DNA from: 34-65-8 sp963529855
GTDB lineage: Bacteria > Pseudomonadota > Alphaproteobacteria > Sphingomonadales > Sphingomonadaceae
NCBI GenBank assembly: GCA_963529855.1
Contig: CAURZK010000003.1
Span: forward strand, 124,001-188,000
DNA length: 64,000 nucleotides
Reading direction: 5' to 3'
Each line of letters starts with the position of its first letter. Position 1 is the first letter of the stretch. The notes under the pieces were generated by a model. That model did no database searches, had not been told where the DNA came from, and worked only from the letters and a program-made list of their open reading frames with translations. Shown in pieces: positions 24,776 to 33,526 of this stretch. Made by a program: the position numbers and the translations under genes.

Positions 24776-26245
24776 TCAGAACAAATCGCCCTGTCCACTC
24801 GGCGCTGCGGACGAGCGTTTCGCCTGTCTGACAGGTGCCGGTCTGGCAACGGCAGGTTTGACTGGCGCTGAACCGGCGGGAACGACGTCCAGCACGCCGT
24901 CCACGAATTCGATCGCTAAGCCAGGTTCTGCCGCTGCGACGCTGCGCGTGCGCACCAGCCCGCCTGCCCCGTCCCGCACCAGCACGAAGCCGCGCGCAAG
25001 TGGCGCTTTGGGATCGAGCGAACGGAACACCCGGTCCAGTGCCGCGAACCGTTCGGTCTCGCGCGCAGCCCGCTGCCGCGCCATGGCCGGCGACAGGCGG
25101 ACCCGCGCCAGTGCCTGCGCCGCATCGCGCGCGCCGCGCTCCAGCATGGCGGGCGACAGGCGCAGCCGGCCCAACGCCTCGCGCCCCTTGCCCACCCGGT
25201 CGGCGAGGCCGCGCCGCAGTCGCTCACCCAGCTCGTCTAGCCGCTGGGCCTGCGGCTGGAGCAGCGCCTGCGCCCCCGGAATCCGCTCGGCGCGTGCAGC
25301 GAGCCGCTCTCGACCCAGTTGGACCGGGCGCAGGATAGCCCGCTTTTTGCGCGCTTCGAAATCCGCGAGCACGGCACACAGTTCGCCGCGGACCGGCACG
25401 GCCATTTCGGCTGCGGCGGTGGGTGTGGGCGCACGCCGGTCGGCGGCAAAATCAGCGAGCGTCGTATCGGTTTCGTGTCCGACAGCACTGATCGTCGTAA
25501 TCGGCGAATCGGCGATAGCTCGGACCACGATCTCCTCGTTGAAGCTCCACAGGTCCTCGATCGAACCGCCACCGCGCGCCACGATCAGCAGATCGGGCCG
25601 CCGGTCTTCGGCCATTGCGCCGAACCCGCGCACCGCCGCAGCGACCTGCTCCGCCGCGCCCTGGCCCTGGACCAGCACCGGCCAGACGATGACGTGGCTG
25701 GGGCAGCGATCGGCAAGGCGGTGGAGAATGTCGCGAATGACCGCACCCGTGGGGCTGGTGACGACGCCGATGGTGCGCGGCAGGTAGGGCAGCGGACGCT
25801 TGCGCGCCGCGTCGAACAGTCCCTCAGCCGCCAGCCGGGCACGGGTTTTCTCGAGCAGCGCCAGCAGCGCCCCCTCGCCCGCGATCTCCATCGATTCGAT
25901 CACGACCTGGTACTTGGAACGTCCCGGATAGGTGGTCAGCTTGCCACTGGCGATCACCTCCACCCCGTCCTCGGGCCGGAAGGCGAGCCGCTGCGCTCCG
26001 CCGCGCCACATAACCCCGTCGATCACCGCGTTCTCGTCCTTGAGGCAGCAATAAAGGTGCCCCGATGCAGCGCGCTTCACCCCCGACAGCTCGCCGCGCA
26101 GCCGCACGAAGCCGAATCGATCCTCGACCGTACGCTTGAGCAGGTTGGAGATTTCACTGATGGTGAGCGGCGCGGCGTTGTCGCCGGCGCGACCCTTCGC
26201 TACCAGCCCGGCATCACCAGCATCATCGGGGTATTCGGCGGCCAT
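24776..26245 (-). CDS. xseA: Exodeoxyribonuclease VII large subunit
   Basis: Catalytic subunit of Exo VII, which degrades single-stranded DNA to oligonucleotides. The 489 aa have the OB-fold (about 18-115: LTISEISNLLKRTVEDRFGFVRLRGELSG), then the catalytic domain (IGVVTSPTGAVIRDILHRL, VARGGGSIEDLWSFNEE, SAVGHETDTTLADFAADRRAPTP, each a family signature), a long coiled coil (about 300-410) and a basic tail. I chose the ATG at 26245, which has AGAAGGA five bases upstream. This start shares the CATG palindrome with the divergent purD start. The small subunit gene xseB is not in the window. Confidence 0.95.
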   Translation of the reverse strand: MAAEYPDDAGDAGLVAKGRAGDNAAPLTISEISNLLKRTVEDRFGFVRLRGELSGVKRAASGHLYCCLKDENAVIDGVMWRGGAQRLAFRPEDGVEVIASGKLTTYPGRSKYQVVIESMEIAGEGALLALLEKTRARLAAEGLFDAARKRPLPYLPRTIGVVTSPTGAVIRDILHRLADRCPSHVIVWPVLVQGQGAAEQVAAAVRGFGAMAEDRRPDLLIVARGGGSIEDLWSFNEEIVVRAIADSPITTISAVGHETDTTLADFAADRRAPTPTAAAEMAVPVRGELCAVLADFEARKKRAILRPVQLGRERLAARAERIPGAQALLQPQAQRLDELGERLRRGLADRVGKGREALGRLRLSPAMLERGARDAAQALARVRLSPAMARQRAARETERFAALDRVFRSLDPKAPLARGFVLVRDGAGGLVRTRSVAAAEPGLAIEFVDGVLDVVPAGSAPVKPAVARPAPVRQAKRSSAAPSGQGDLF

Positions 26246-27521
26246 GAACATCCTTCTTCTGGGCAGCGGCGGGCGCGAACATGCGCTGGCGTGGAAGCTG
26301 GCGCAATCCCGGCTGCTCGCGGGAGATGGGGACACATTGTACGCCGCGCCAGGCAATCCCGGTATTGCCGAACATGCCGAACTGGTCGCGCTCGACACGG
26401 GGGATCATGCCGCGGTGGTCGACTTCTGCCGGGCCCATTCGATCGGCCTGGTCGTCGTCGGGCCGGAAGCGCCGTTGGTGGATGGGCTGGGCGATGCCCT
26501 GCGCGCGGTCGGCGTGCCGGTGTTCGGCCCCTCGGCAAAGGCGGCACAACTGGAGGGAAGCAAGGGCTTCACCAAGGACCTGTGCGAACGCGCGGGCATT
26601 CCCACCGCCGGTTACATCCGCACGCGCTCGCTGGAGGAGGCGCGCGCGGCGCTGAGCCGCTTTACGGCACCTTACGTGCTCAAGGCGGACGGGCTTGCCG
26701 CGGGCAAGGGCGTGGTGATCGCCGAAACGCTGGCCGAGGCAGAGGCGGCCCTGGCCGATATGTTCGGCGGCGCTTACGGAGAAGCGGGCGCGGAAGTCGT
26801 GATCGAGGAATTCATGCGCGGGGAAGAAGCAAGTTTCTTTGCCCTGACCGATGGCGAAACGATCATCCCTTTCGGCAGCGCGCAGGATCACAAGCGCGTG
26901 GGCGAAGGCGACACCGGCCCCAACACCGGCGGCATGGGCGCCTACAGCCCGGCACCAGTGCTGACACCCGCGCTCGAAACCGCAGTGTTGGAACGGATCA
27001 TCGCACCCACGGTGCAGACGCTGGCGGCCGAAGGAATGCCTTACCAAGGCGTGCTGTTCGCCGGACTCATGCTGACGGAGGAAGGGCCGAAGCTGATCGA
27101 ATACAACGCCCGCTTCGGCGATCCGGAGTGCCAGGTGTTGATGACGCGGCTGGAAAGCGACCTCGGCGAATTGCTGCTCGCCTGTGCGCAAGGGACGCTC
27201 GCGCAGGCAGCGCCGGTGCGCATGGCCCGCGATTATGCGCTGACCGTGGTGATGGCGGCGCGGGGCTATCCCGGGACGCCCGAGAAAGGCGGCACGATTA
27301 ATATCGGCGCGGTCAGCGATGCACGGGTGTTCCACGCGGGCACGCGGCGCGAGGGCGACACTCTCGTCGCCAGTGGTGGGCGCGTGCTCAATGTTACTGC
27401 GACAGGTCCCAGCGTGACCGAGGCGCAGGCGAAAGCCTACCGCGCGGTTGACGCGATCGATTTCCCGAGCGGGTTCTGCCGCCGCGATATCGGCTGGCGT
27501 GAAGCGGCGCGAGAGGGGTGA
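26244..27521 (+). CDS. purD: Phosphoribosylamine-glycine ligase
   Basis: Second step of purine synthesis: phosphoribosylamine, glycine and ATP give GAR. The 425 aa are the normal length. The N-terminus MNILLLGSGGREHALAWKL is diagnostic. The ATP-grasp domain shows YVLKADGLAAGKGV, EEFMRGEEASFFAL, PNTGGMGAYSPAP and LIEYNARFGDPE. The ATG at 26244 overlaps the xseA start on the other strand, so the purD ribosome site and promoter lie inside the xseA coding sequence. A second DsbA-like gene overlaps its stop by 4 bases. Confidence 0.97.
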   Translation: MNILLLGSGGREHALAWKLAQSRLLAGDGDTLYAAPGNPGIAEHAELVALDTGDHAAVVDFCRAHSIGLVVVGPEAPLVDGLGDALRAVGVPVFGPSAKAAQLEGSKGFTKDLCERAGIPTAGYIRTRSLEEARAALSRFTAPYVLKADGLAAGKGVVIAETLAEAEAALADMFGGAYGEAGAEVVIEEFMRGEEASFFALTDGETIIPFGSAQDHKRVGEGDTGPNTGGMGAYSPAPVLTPALETAVLERIIAPTVQTLAAEGMPYQGVLFAGLMLTEEGPKLIEYNARFGDPECQVLMTRLESDLGELLLACAQGTLAQAAPVRMARDYALTVVMAARGYPGTPEKGGTINIGAVSDARVFHAGTRREGDTLVASGGRVLNVTATGPSVTEAQAKAYRAVDAIDFPSGFCRRDIGWREAAREG

Positions 27522-28150
27522 GACCGGGTCTACGCCCGCTCCTCGTACTGGCCGCGCTGGTGGCCGTGGGCGCCGCGCTGCCATGGCTGATCGGCCGGGC
27601 CGCGCCCATCGGCATCGACCTGTCCGACCGCGCGTTCACTGCTGACATGCTCGCGGCGCCGGGTTTCCCCGCGCACGGCCCCGCCGATGCCGACCTGACG
27701 GTGTTGGTGTTCACCGATTACGCCTGCGGCGCCTGCCGGAAAGCTGCGCCCGAACTGGAACGTGCCGCTGCCCGCGATGGCAAAGTGCGGCTGGTCTATC
27801 GTGACTGGCCGGTGCTCGGGCCCCGGTCGGTTCAAGCCGCACGGATCGCGCTCGCTGCCAGGGAAGAGGCCGACTATCACCGCCTTCACAATGTGCTGAT
27901 GGCCGCGCCCGGGCTTGACGAGGCAAGCCTGCGCACCGCCGTAAAAGCGGCGGGCGGCGACTGGAAGGCTGCACGTGCCGGCGCCGGTGCCGAAGATGTC
28001 GACGCGCTGCTCGAACGCACTGCGCGCGACGCGTTTCAGCTCGGCCTAGCGGGTACCCCGGGTTATCTCGTCGGGCCACACCTGCTTATCGGCGCGCACG
28101 ACGAGCGGGAGTTCCGGCGCGCATTCGAACAGGCGCGGAACGGGCCGTAG
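27518..28150 (+). CDS. DsbA-family oxidoreductase, CGAC type
   Basis: Membrane-anchored thioredoxin-fold protein of 210 aa. It has one N-terminal hydrophobic segment (8-27), the redox motif CGAC (Cys70-Cys73) in VFTDYACGACRKAAPELE, and the cis-Pro loop LAGTPGYLVGP (about 180-190). It is related to the DsbA-like protein at 15642 but shorter and with a different dipeptide between the cysteines (Gly-Ala against Thr-Tyr), which usually changes redox potential. The GTG start overlaps the purD stop. The downstream hydrolase gene is convergent, ending 8 bases away. Confidence 0.88.
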   Translation: MRPGLRPLLVLAALVAVGAALPWLIGRAAPIGIDLSDRAFTADMLAAPGFPAHGPADADLTVLVFTDYACGACRKAAPELERAAARDGKVRLVYRDWPVLGPRSVQAARIALAAREEADYHRLHNVLMAAPGLDEASLRTAVKAAGGDWKAARAGAGAEDVDALLERTARDAFQLGLAGTPGYLVGPHLLIGAHDEREFRRAFEQARNGP

Positions 28151-28158
28151 CTTGCCGG

Positions 28159-28935
28159 TCAGGGCGATGCGAAATTCGCCCAGACAACGGGCGCCAGCTT
28201 TTCCATCGGGACGTGATGGCCCCCATCTTCCAGCGGCACGACCGTCACGCGGCCTTCCGCACCTGCGCCTTCCAGTTGCTGTGCCATGGCGAAAGGCACG
28301 ACCTGGTCCTTGGTGCCGTGATAGAGCCAGACGGGCGCTGCCACTTTGGATATGTTCGCCAGGTTATCGAACCGGTCATCGAGCGACCCTCTGGCGATTG
28401 CCGGAACCATCGCTGTCATGCTGGTGAACGTACCGAGGGTCGCGACGCCGTCCACCTCATGGCGCGTCGCGGCGGACAGGGCGACCGCTCCGCCCAGCGA
28501 ATGACCAAAGAGATATCGGCGCGAGCGCGGCGCCAGTTCCTGCGCCTTGGCTATCCAGGCATCCGCGTCGCGGGCCAGCCCCACTTCGCCCGGCTTCCCT
28601 GGATTACCGCCATAGCCGCGATACGAGGCGACCAGCACGCCGCGTCCATCGAGCGCGAGAGGCTCGGCCCGTGCGGCCCCGACCAGCTGGTTGAACCCGT
28701 TGCCGTGAAAATAGACGATCACATCTTTGCCGGGATCGCGGGGCGCCCAGTAATATCCGCTCAACGCCAACCCATCGGAGGTCATGACATTTACCGGTTG
28801 CGGCGCAGCGGTTCTCCACTGCACCGGCGTCTGTTCGATCGGCACCGGCTGAAATATCCGATCCCGCACGATGCCGGCACAACCTGCCAGCGCCAATGCG
28901 ATCATCGCGACCGGCAGAAGCCTTGCTGAATTCAT
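28159..28935 (-). CDS. Alpha/beta hydrolase lipoprotein
   Basis: Lipoprotein of 258 aa (lipobox LAGC, Cys19) with a serine hydrolase fold. It shows VIVYFHGNGFNQ (about 72-83), the nucleophile Ser146 in GHSLGG, the acid Asp210 in YHGTKDQVVPF and a final His (240 or 241) in EDGGHHVP. It resembles the BEM46/YfhR-type peptidase-like or esterase group in Pfam abhydrolase families. It would sit on the periplasmic side of a membrane. It is monocistronic: convergent with the DsbA-like gene and about 70 bases downstream of the kinase gene. The substrate is unknown. Confidence 0.87.
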   Translation of the reverse strand: MNSARLLPVAMIALALAGCAGIVRDRIFQPVPIEQTPVQWRTAAPQPVNVMTSDGLALSGYYWAPRDPGKDVIVYFHGNGFNQLVGAARAEPLALDGRGVLVASYRGYGGNPGKPGEVGLARDADAWIAKAQELAPRSRRYLFGHSLGGAVALSAATRHEVDGVATLGTFTSMTAMVPAIARGSLDDRFDNLANISKVAAPVWLYHGTKDQVVPFAMAQQLEGAGAEGRVTVVPLEDGGHHVPMEKLAPVVWANFASP

Positions 28936-29006
28936 CTGCGACCCTCCCCGGGCCGGAGCATGCCTGCAAACGCCTGATCTTACAACAACACGCCCGCTAG
29001 CGCAGT

Positions 29007-30002
29007 TCAGCCGAGCTTCTGCGCCACCAGTGCCTTGAGGTCCGCTTCGGGCCGCGCGCCGTAATGGCTGATGATTTCCGCCGCGCAGATCGCGCCCATC
29101 CTCAGGCAGCGCTCCAGACTTTCGCCGCGAGCATATCCGGTCAGGAACCCGGCCGCGAACAGATCGCCCGCACCCGTCGTATCGACGACCCGGTCGACCG
29201 GTTCGGCAGTCACTTCGGCGCGCGTTCCGTGTGCGATCGCGATGGCGCCCGCGGCGCTGCGCGTGGCGACCAGCACGGGCAGCTTGTCCTTGATGCTGGC
29301 GACGCCCGCCTCGAACTCCTTCTCGCCCGTCAGCGTCGCCAGCTCGTGTTCGTTGACGAACAGGATGTCGATCTGGCCTTCGTCGATCAGCGCTCGGAAA
29401 TCATCGCCGTGACGGTCGATCACGAAGCTTTCGCTGGCGGTAAAGGCGACCTTGCGGCCAGCGGCCCGGGCAACCTCGATCGCGCGGCGCATGGCGCGGC
29501 GTGGCTCTTCGGGATCCCACAAATAGCCTTCGAGATAGAGGATACCCGCGTCCGCGATCATCGCATCGTCGAGCGCGGCGGGTGGCAGGAACTGGCTGGC
29601 ACCGAGGAACGTGTTCATCGTCCGCTCGCCATCGGGGCTGACGAAGATCAGGCAGCGCGCCGTTGCGGGCTCGCCATCGCGGGCCGGGGTATCGAACGCG
29701 ATCCCGCCGGCCCGAATGTCATGCGTGAAGACTTCGCCCAGCTGGTCGTCGGCGACCTGGCCGATGAAAGCGCAATTCGCGCCCAGTGCCGCCATCCCGG
29801 CGAGCGTGTTGGCAGCCGAACCGCCCGAGATTTCCTTGGCTGGTCCCATCGCGTCGTAAAGCCGCTTCGCGCCGTCTTCGTCGACCAGGGTCATCCCGCC
29901 GCGATTGAGGCCGAGTTCGACCAGCTGGTCCTCGGTGCAGGGGGCCATGACATCGACGATGGCATTGCCGATCGCGATGACGTCGTAACGGGGTGCGGTC
30001 AC
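29007..30002 (-). CDS. PfkB family kinase, probable adenosine kinase
   Basis: Ribokinase-fold sugar or nucleoside kinase of 331 aa. It shows the PfkB signature 1 region GGSAANTLAGMAALG (60-74) and signature 2 DTTGAGDLFAAGFLTG (274-289), with catalytic base Asp280. The start YDVIAIGNAIVDVMA and the sequence LFVNEHELATLTG match the group annotated as adenosine kinase in alphaproteobacteria; other nucleosides or sugars are possible. It would salvage adenosine to AMP. It is transcribed alone, divergent from the EI24 gene with about 120 bases between them. Confidence 0.87.
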   Translation of the reverse strand: MTAPRYDVIAIGNAIVDVMAPCTEDQLVELGLNRGGMTLVDEDGAKRLYDAMGPAKEISGGSAANTLAGMAALGANCAFIGQVADDQLGEVFTHDIRAGGIAFDTPARDGEPATARCLIFVSPDGERTMNTFLGASQFLPPAALDDAMIADAGILYLEGYLWDPEEPRRAMRRAIEVARAAGRKVAFTASESFVIDRHGDDFRALIDEGQIDILFVNEHELATLTGEKEFEAGVASIKDKLPVLVATRSAAGAIAIAHGTRAEVTAEPVDRVVDTTGAGDLFAAGFLTGYARGESLERCLRMGAICAAEIISHYGARPEADLKALVAQKLG

Positions 30003-30122
30003 TCGGAAATCCTTGGATTGGGATGGACGCGGGCGCGACTAGCCGCTTGTGCGCCCCGGGCCAAGGCTTTCGCGTGCGCGGGCGGTTGACGGACCGGCCT
30101 GCGAACCGGCACAGCGCCCGCG

Positions 30123-30815
30123 ATGAATGCTGCCGTCGCTGCCCTGGCCCGCGCGCTACCCCAGCTCGCCGATAGCCGGATTCTGCGTGTGCTGGCGAAA
30201 TCCGTCCTGATTACGCTGATCCTGTTCGCCCTGATGGGCGTTGCGGGATGGTATGGCCTGACCCTTGCGCTCGCCAACTGGAACACGGGTTACGAAGGCG
30301 AACTGGGCGCGCTGATCGCGGTGCTGGCGACGGTGATCGGCGGCTGGCTGCTGTTCCGTCTGGTGGCATTGGCAGTGCTGCAGTTCTTTGCCGAGGAAAT
30401 CGTGGAGGCGGTGGAGGAGCGGCATTACCCCGCCGCAACGAATTCGCTGCGCACGCGGACTTTCTGGGAAGACCTCAGCGCCAGCCTGCGTTCGACCGCG
30501 CGCGCACTGATCGTCAACCTGGCTGTCCTGCCGATCGCGCTGCTGTTGCTGGCAACCGGAATCGGAACCGCGCTGCTGTTCTGGTTCGTGAATGCCTGGC
30601 TGCTGGGGCGCGAGCTGACCGAGATGGTCTGGCTGCGCCATCGCTCCGGCCTGAAAGATCCGTCTCCAGTCTCACCGCTGTCGCGGTTCGCGCTGGGCGG
30701 TTTCGTCGCCGCGCTGATGGCGGTGCCGGTCGTCAATCTGGTCGTGCCGGTGATCGGTGCGGCCGCTGCTACGCATCTCGTCCATCGCCGTGCAAGGGTT
30801 CGCTCCGGTGCTTAA
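30123..30815 (+). CDS. EI24 domain (CysZ-like) membrane protein
   Basis: Integral membrane protein of 230 aa with about six hydrophobic stretches (about 20-48, 58-85, 125-150, 155-170, 188-205, 207-222). The EI24/CysZ-type text is ITLILFALMGVAGWYGLTLAL, FAEEIVEAVEERHYP, and NAWLLGRELTEMVWLRHR near 160-177. CysZ imports sulfate in gammaproteobacteria; in this group the role is not shown, and there is no cysteine synthesis gene nearby. The small lipoprotein gene overlaps the last 8 bases, so the two are coupled. Confidence 0.85.
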   Translation: MNAAVAALARALPQLADSRILRVLAKSVLITLILFALMGVAGWYGLTLALANWNTGYEGELGALIAVLATVIGGWLLFRLVALAVLQFFAEEIVEAVEERHYPAATNSLRTRTFWEDLSASLRSTARALIVNLAVLPIALLLLATGIGTALLFWFVNAWLLGRELTEMVWLRHRSGLKDPSPVSPLSRFALGGFVAALMAVPVVNLVVPVIGAAAATHLVHRRARVRSGA

Positions 30816-31242
30816 GTACGCTGCTTTCCTGCTCGTCCCTCTGCTGGCCGCCTGTGGCCCGGCCGTGCCGCGCCCCGCCACCAGCGCGCCGCCGGTCGCC
30901 CGTCCGGGCCAGAGCCCGCCACCCATGGTCGTCCAGCCCACGCCTTCACCGCAAGTGGGCCAGTTCCGGCCCCCGCAAGTGATGAACCTGCCCGGCGTCG
31001 ATGGATTGATCGGGGCCAATGCGGGCGCGATCACGCGCCAGTTCGGAACACCGCGGCTTGACGTGCGCGAAGGTGACGTTCGCAAGCTGCAGTTTTCAGG
31101 CGAGGCCTGCGTGCTGGACGTCTATCTCTATCCGCTGCGTCCGGGGGCGGAGCCGACCGCGACTTACGTCGATGCGCGCCGGTCGAGCGACGGGCTCGAC
31201 GTCGACCGCGCTGCTTGCGTCAGGTCGCTGCTGGGGCGCTGA
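30808..31242 (+). CDS. Small Pro-rich lipoprotein
   Basis: Predicted lipoprotein of 144 aa. The signal KYAAFLLVPLLAAC ends in a lipobox Cys (Cys16), followed by a long Pro-rich spacer (about 20-60) and a compact globular tail (VDGLIGANAGAITRQFGTPRL, LQFSGEACVLDVYLYP). The tail has two further Cys residues and reads like a small beta-alpha domain similar in style to SmpA/OmlA outer-membrane assembly lipoproteins, but the match is too short to claim. I chose the GTG at 30808, which overlaps the EI24 stop and gives a clean signal peptide. Confidence 0.7.
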   Translation: MLKYAAFLLVPLLAACGPAVPRPATSAPPVARPGQSPPPMVVQPTPSPQVGQFRPPQVMNLPGVDGLIGANAGAITRQFGTPRLDVREGDVRKLQFSGEACVLDVYLYPLRPGAEPTATYVDARRSSDGLDVDRAACVRSLLGR

Positions 31243-31457
31243 TCGGAAAACTGGAGGGGGGCGGCCGCGCCGCCCTGCCTGGGAGAAGGTCCCCGCGGCG
31301 GGGTGGCCGGCACCGGCATCTCGGCTTCGGGCGGTTTGCGGCGCGGGCGCCTGTGCACATGCCAGCGGAGCATCTGGCGACGTTCCTGCTCGCGCCGCTC
31401 GTTCCGTTCGCGGATGCTGGCTTGAAAGCCCTTCAGAAGCGCGCCGATGATGCCCAT
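31164..31457 (-). CDS. Possible small basic protein ending the SUF operon
   Basis: An open frame of 97 aa starting 7 bases after the sufA stop on the same strand. The N-terminus is an amphipathic, charged helix (GIIGALLKGFQASIRERNERREQERRQML); the rest is basic and Pro/Ser-rich and probably disordered. It overlaps the 3' end of the convergent lipoprotein gene by 79 bases. Position favours a real gene; the low-complexity tail and weak ribosome site argue against it. No family is recognised. Confidence 0.35.
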   Translation of the reverse strand: MGIIGALLKGFQASIRERNERREQERRQMLRWHVHRRPRRKPPEAEMPVPATPPRGPSPRQGGAAAPLQFSDQRPSSDLTQAARSTSSPSLDRRAST

Positions 31458-31464
31458 TCCGTGA

Positions 31465-31821
31465 TCATACCATGAAACTTTCGCCGCAGCCACAGGCACC
31501 CTTGGCGTTGGGATTGGTGAACACGAACCCCGCGGCGAAGTCGTCCTCCACCCAGTCCATCGTGCTGCCGACGAGATAGAGCACGCTCGCCCCGTCGATA
31601 TAGAACATGCCGCCCGGCGTTTCGATCTTCTCGTCGAAGGCGGCTTCTTCGGTGACGTAGTCAACCGAATAGGCGAGACCCGAGCAGCCACGGCGCGGCG
31701 TGGACAGGCGCACGCCGATGGCACCCTCTGGCGCTCGGGCCATCAGTTCCGCCACCCGCGCCTCTGCAGCGGGGGTGAGGATAACTGCGGCGGGGCGCTG
31801 GCGGGTCGTGGTCGCAGTCAT
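31465..31821 (-). CDS. sufA: A-type Fe-S carrier / scaffold (SufA, HesB-IscA family)
   Basis: Carrier that receives Fe-S clusters from SufBCD and passes them to apo-proteins. The 118 aa show the family text VILTPAAEARVAELM and the three cluster-binding cysteines: Cys46 in RRGCSGLAYSVDY, and Cys110 and Cys112 in GACGCGESF. The ATG at 31821 overlaps the sufT stop (TGATG). Whether it is closer to SufA or ErpA cannot be settled by eye; the operon position favours SufA. Confidence 0.92.
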   Translation of the reverse strand: MTATTTRQRPAAVILTPAAEARVAELMARAPEGAIGVRLSTPRRGCSGLAYSVDYVTEEAAFDEKIETPGGMFYIDGASVLYLVGSTMDWVEDDFAAGFVFTNPNAKGACGCGESFMV

Positions 31822-32297
31822 CACAGCATCCCCAGTTCGAGCCGCGCCTCGTCGGTCATCTTGTCCGGGCCCCACGGCGGGTCCCACACGAGGTTCACCT
31901 CGGCATCGCGCACGCCCGGAACGCTGGCTGCGCGCAATTCGACTTCACCCGGCATGGATTCGGCCACCGGGCAATGCGGCGTCGTCAGCGTCATGGTGAT
32001 CGCGACATCCGCATCCGGGCTGACCTCGACGCCGTAGATCAGGCCCAGGTCGTAGATATTGACCGGAATTTCAGGATCGTAGATTTCCTTGAGCGCGGCA
32101 ACGACGGCTTCGTAAAGGTCACCGCCCGGATCGCCGGGTGCCAGCCCTTCGGGCTTGGCCTTGAGGAAACCTTCGAGATAATCGCGTTTGCGAGCAAAGG
32201 TTTCACCGGTCGTCTCGGCCGCGTCTTCCACGCGCGCGCGAGGCGGCGGCGCGACCGCGTCGACTTCCTCGACCGTGAACTTGGTTTCCTCACTCAT
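31821..32297 (-). CDS. sufT: SUF system assembly protein, DUF59 (SufT/MIP18-like)
   Basis: MIP18/DUF59-family protein of 158 aa that helps Fe-S cluster maturation. The DUF59 domain lies at about 60-158: AVVAALKEIYDPEIPVNIYDLGLIYG, then MTLTTPHCPVAESMPGEVE with a conserved Cys, and VNLVWDPPWGPDKMTDEARLELGM. An acidic N-terminal extension (1-55) has no known role. Start and stop both overlap neighbours: sufS (ATGA) and sufA (TGATG). Confidence 0.93.
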   Translation of the reverse strand: MSEETKFTVEEVDAVAPPPRARVEDAAETTGETFARKRDYLEGFLKAKPEGLAPGDPGGDLYEAVVAALKEIYDPEIPVNIYDLGLIYGVEVSPDADVAITMTLTTPHCPVAESMPGEVELRAASVPGVRDAEVNLVWDPPWGPDKMTDEARLELGML

Positions 32298-33526
32298 CCG
32301 AATATCCTCAGCGTCCGCTCGATCCCGCGCAGCAGCGCGGCAATGTCGCTCTCGTCCGAATAGAGCCCAAAGCTCGCCCGCGCCGTCGCCGGCACTCCGA
32401 GCAGGTCCATCAGCGGCTGGGCGCAGTGGTGCCCGGCGCGGATCGCGACGTTTTCCTCGTCCAATATGGTGCCCAGATCGTGCGGGTGAACCCCCTCCAG
32501 CGCAAAGGAGACGATCCCGGCGCTCTCGTCGGGCCCGAACAGGCGGACGGAATTGAGCGCGCGCAATTCCTCGCGCAGCTTCGCGGCAAGCGAAGATTCG
32601 TGCGCGAACAGGGCGTCGGGGCCTACGGCGTCGACGTAATCGACCGCGGCATGGAGCGCGATCGCTTCGGTAATCATCGGAGTGCCGGCTTCGAAGCGTT
32701 GTGGTGCAGGGGCATAAGTGGTGCGTTCGAACGTCACCCGCTCGATCATCGCCCCGCCGCCCTGGTAGGGCGGCATTTCCGCGAGGATTTCCTCGCGCGC
32801 CCACAGCACTCCGATCCCGGTCGGACCATAGAGCTTATGCCCTGAAAAGGCGTAGAAATCACAGCCGAGTGCAGCCATGTCGAGCGCCATGCGCGGTGCG
32901 GCCTGGCACCCGTCGAGCAGCAGCTTCGCGCCCACCGAATGGGCAATGTCCGCCGCGCGCCGTGCATCGAGGACCGAGCCGAGCACGTTCGACACATGCG
33001 CCAGCGCAACCATTTGAGTACGCGGCGAAATATTGGCTGCGAGCCAGTCCAGGTCGATCCGCCCGTCCTCGGTCAGCGGGCAAATGTCGATCGCTGCACC
33101 GGTCCGTTCCGCGACCATCTGCCATGGTACGATATTCGAATGATGTTCCAATGCGGATAGCACGACCCTGTCACCCGCTCGCAGGTTCGCGCCGCCCCAA
33201 CTCGCGGCAACGAGATTGATCGCCTCGGTCGCGCCGCGCACGAACACGATCTCGCTCTCGCGCCCGCCGATGAACTGCGCGACCCGCCGCCGCGCGGCTT
33301 CGTAGCCCAGCGTCATTTCGGCGCTGCGGGAATAGACCCCGCGGTGCACGGTCGCATAATCGCGGCCGAGAGCGCGGGCCATGGCGTCGATCACGACCTG
33401 CGGCTTCTGCGCCGAGGCGGCGGTGTCGAGATAATGCCACACGCTGCCGTCGGCATTGAACAGGCCGGGAAAATCGGTGCGCAGGTCCCGATCGCGGGCT
33501 GGGGTCAGGGGCAGCGTCTCGTTCAC
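32294..33526 (-). CDS. sufS: Cysteine desulfurase SufS
   Basis: PLP enzyme that takes sulfur from cysteine for Fe-S clusters. The 410 aa show the group II class V aminotransferase motifs: VRGATEAINLVAASWG, ALEHHSNIVPWQ, the PLP Lys231 in AFSGHKLYGPTG and the persulfide Cys368 in RAGHHCAQPLM. The GTG start (33526) overlaps the sufD stop. Neither sufE nor sufU, the usual sulfur acceptors, is in the operon or the window, so the acceptor must be coded elsewhere. Confidence 0.96.
   Translation of the reverse strand: MNETLPLTPARDRDLRTDFPGLFNADGSVWHYLDTAASAQKPQVVIDAMARALGRDYATVHRGVYSRSAEMTLGYEAARRRVAQFIGGRESEIVFVRGATEAINLVAASWGGANLRAGDRVVLSALEHHSNIVPWQMVAERTGAAIDICPLTEDGRIDLDWLAANISPRTQMVALAHVSNVLGSVLDARRAADIAHSVGAKLLLDGCQAAPRMALDMAALGCDFYAFSGHKLYGPTGIGVLWAREEILAEMPPYQGGGAMIERVTFERTTYAPAPQRFEAGTPMITEAIALHAAVDYVDAVGPDALFAHESSLAAKLREELRALNSVRLFGPDESAGIVSFALEGVHPHDLGTILDEENVAIRAGHHCAQPLMDLLGVPATARASFGLYSDESDIAALLRGIERTLRIFG

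Noticed and set aside
24717..27301. Long plus-strand open frames of 356 and 660 codons
   Set aside because: They run opposite to xseA or out of frame with purD, are Arg/Ala/Ser-rich low-complexity text, and arise from high GC third positions.
31215..31475. 86-codon plus-strand frame after the lipoprotein gene
   Set aside because: It has no ribosome site or family likeness; the minus-strand frame next to sufA is the better candidate in this space.
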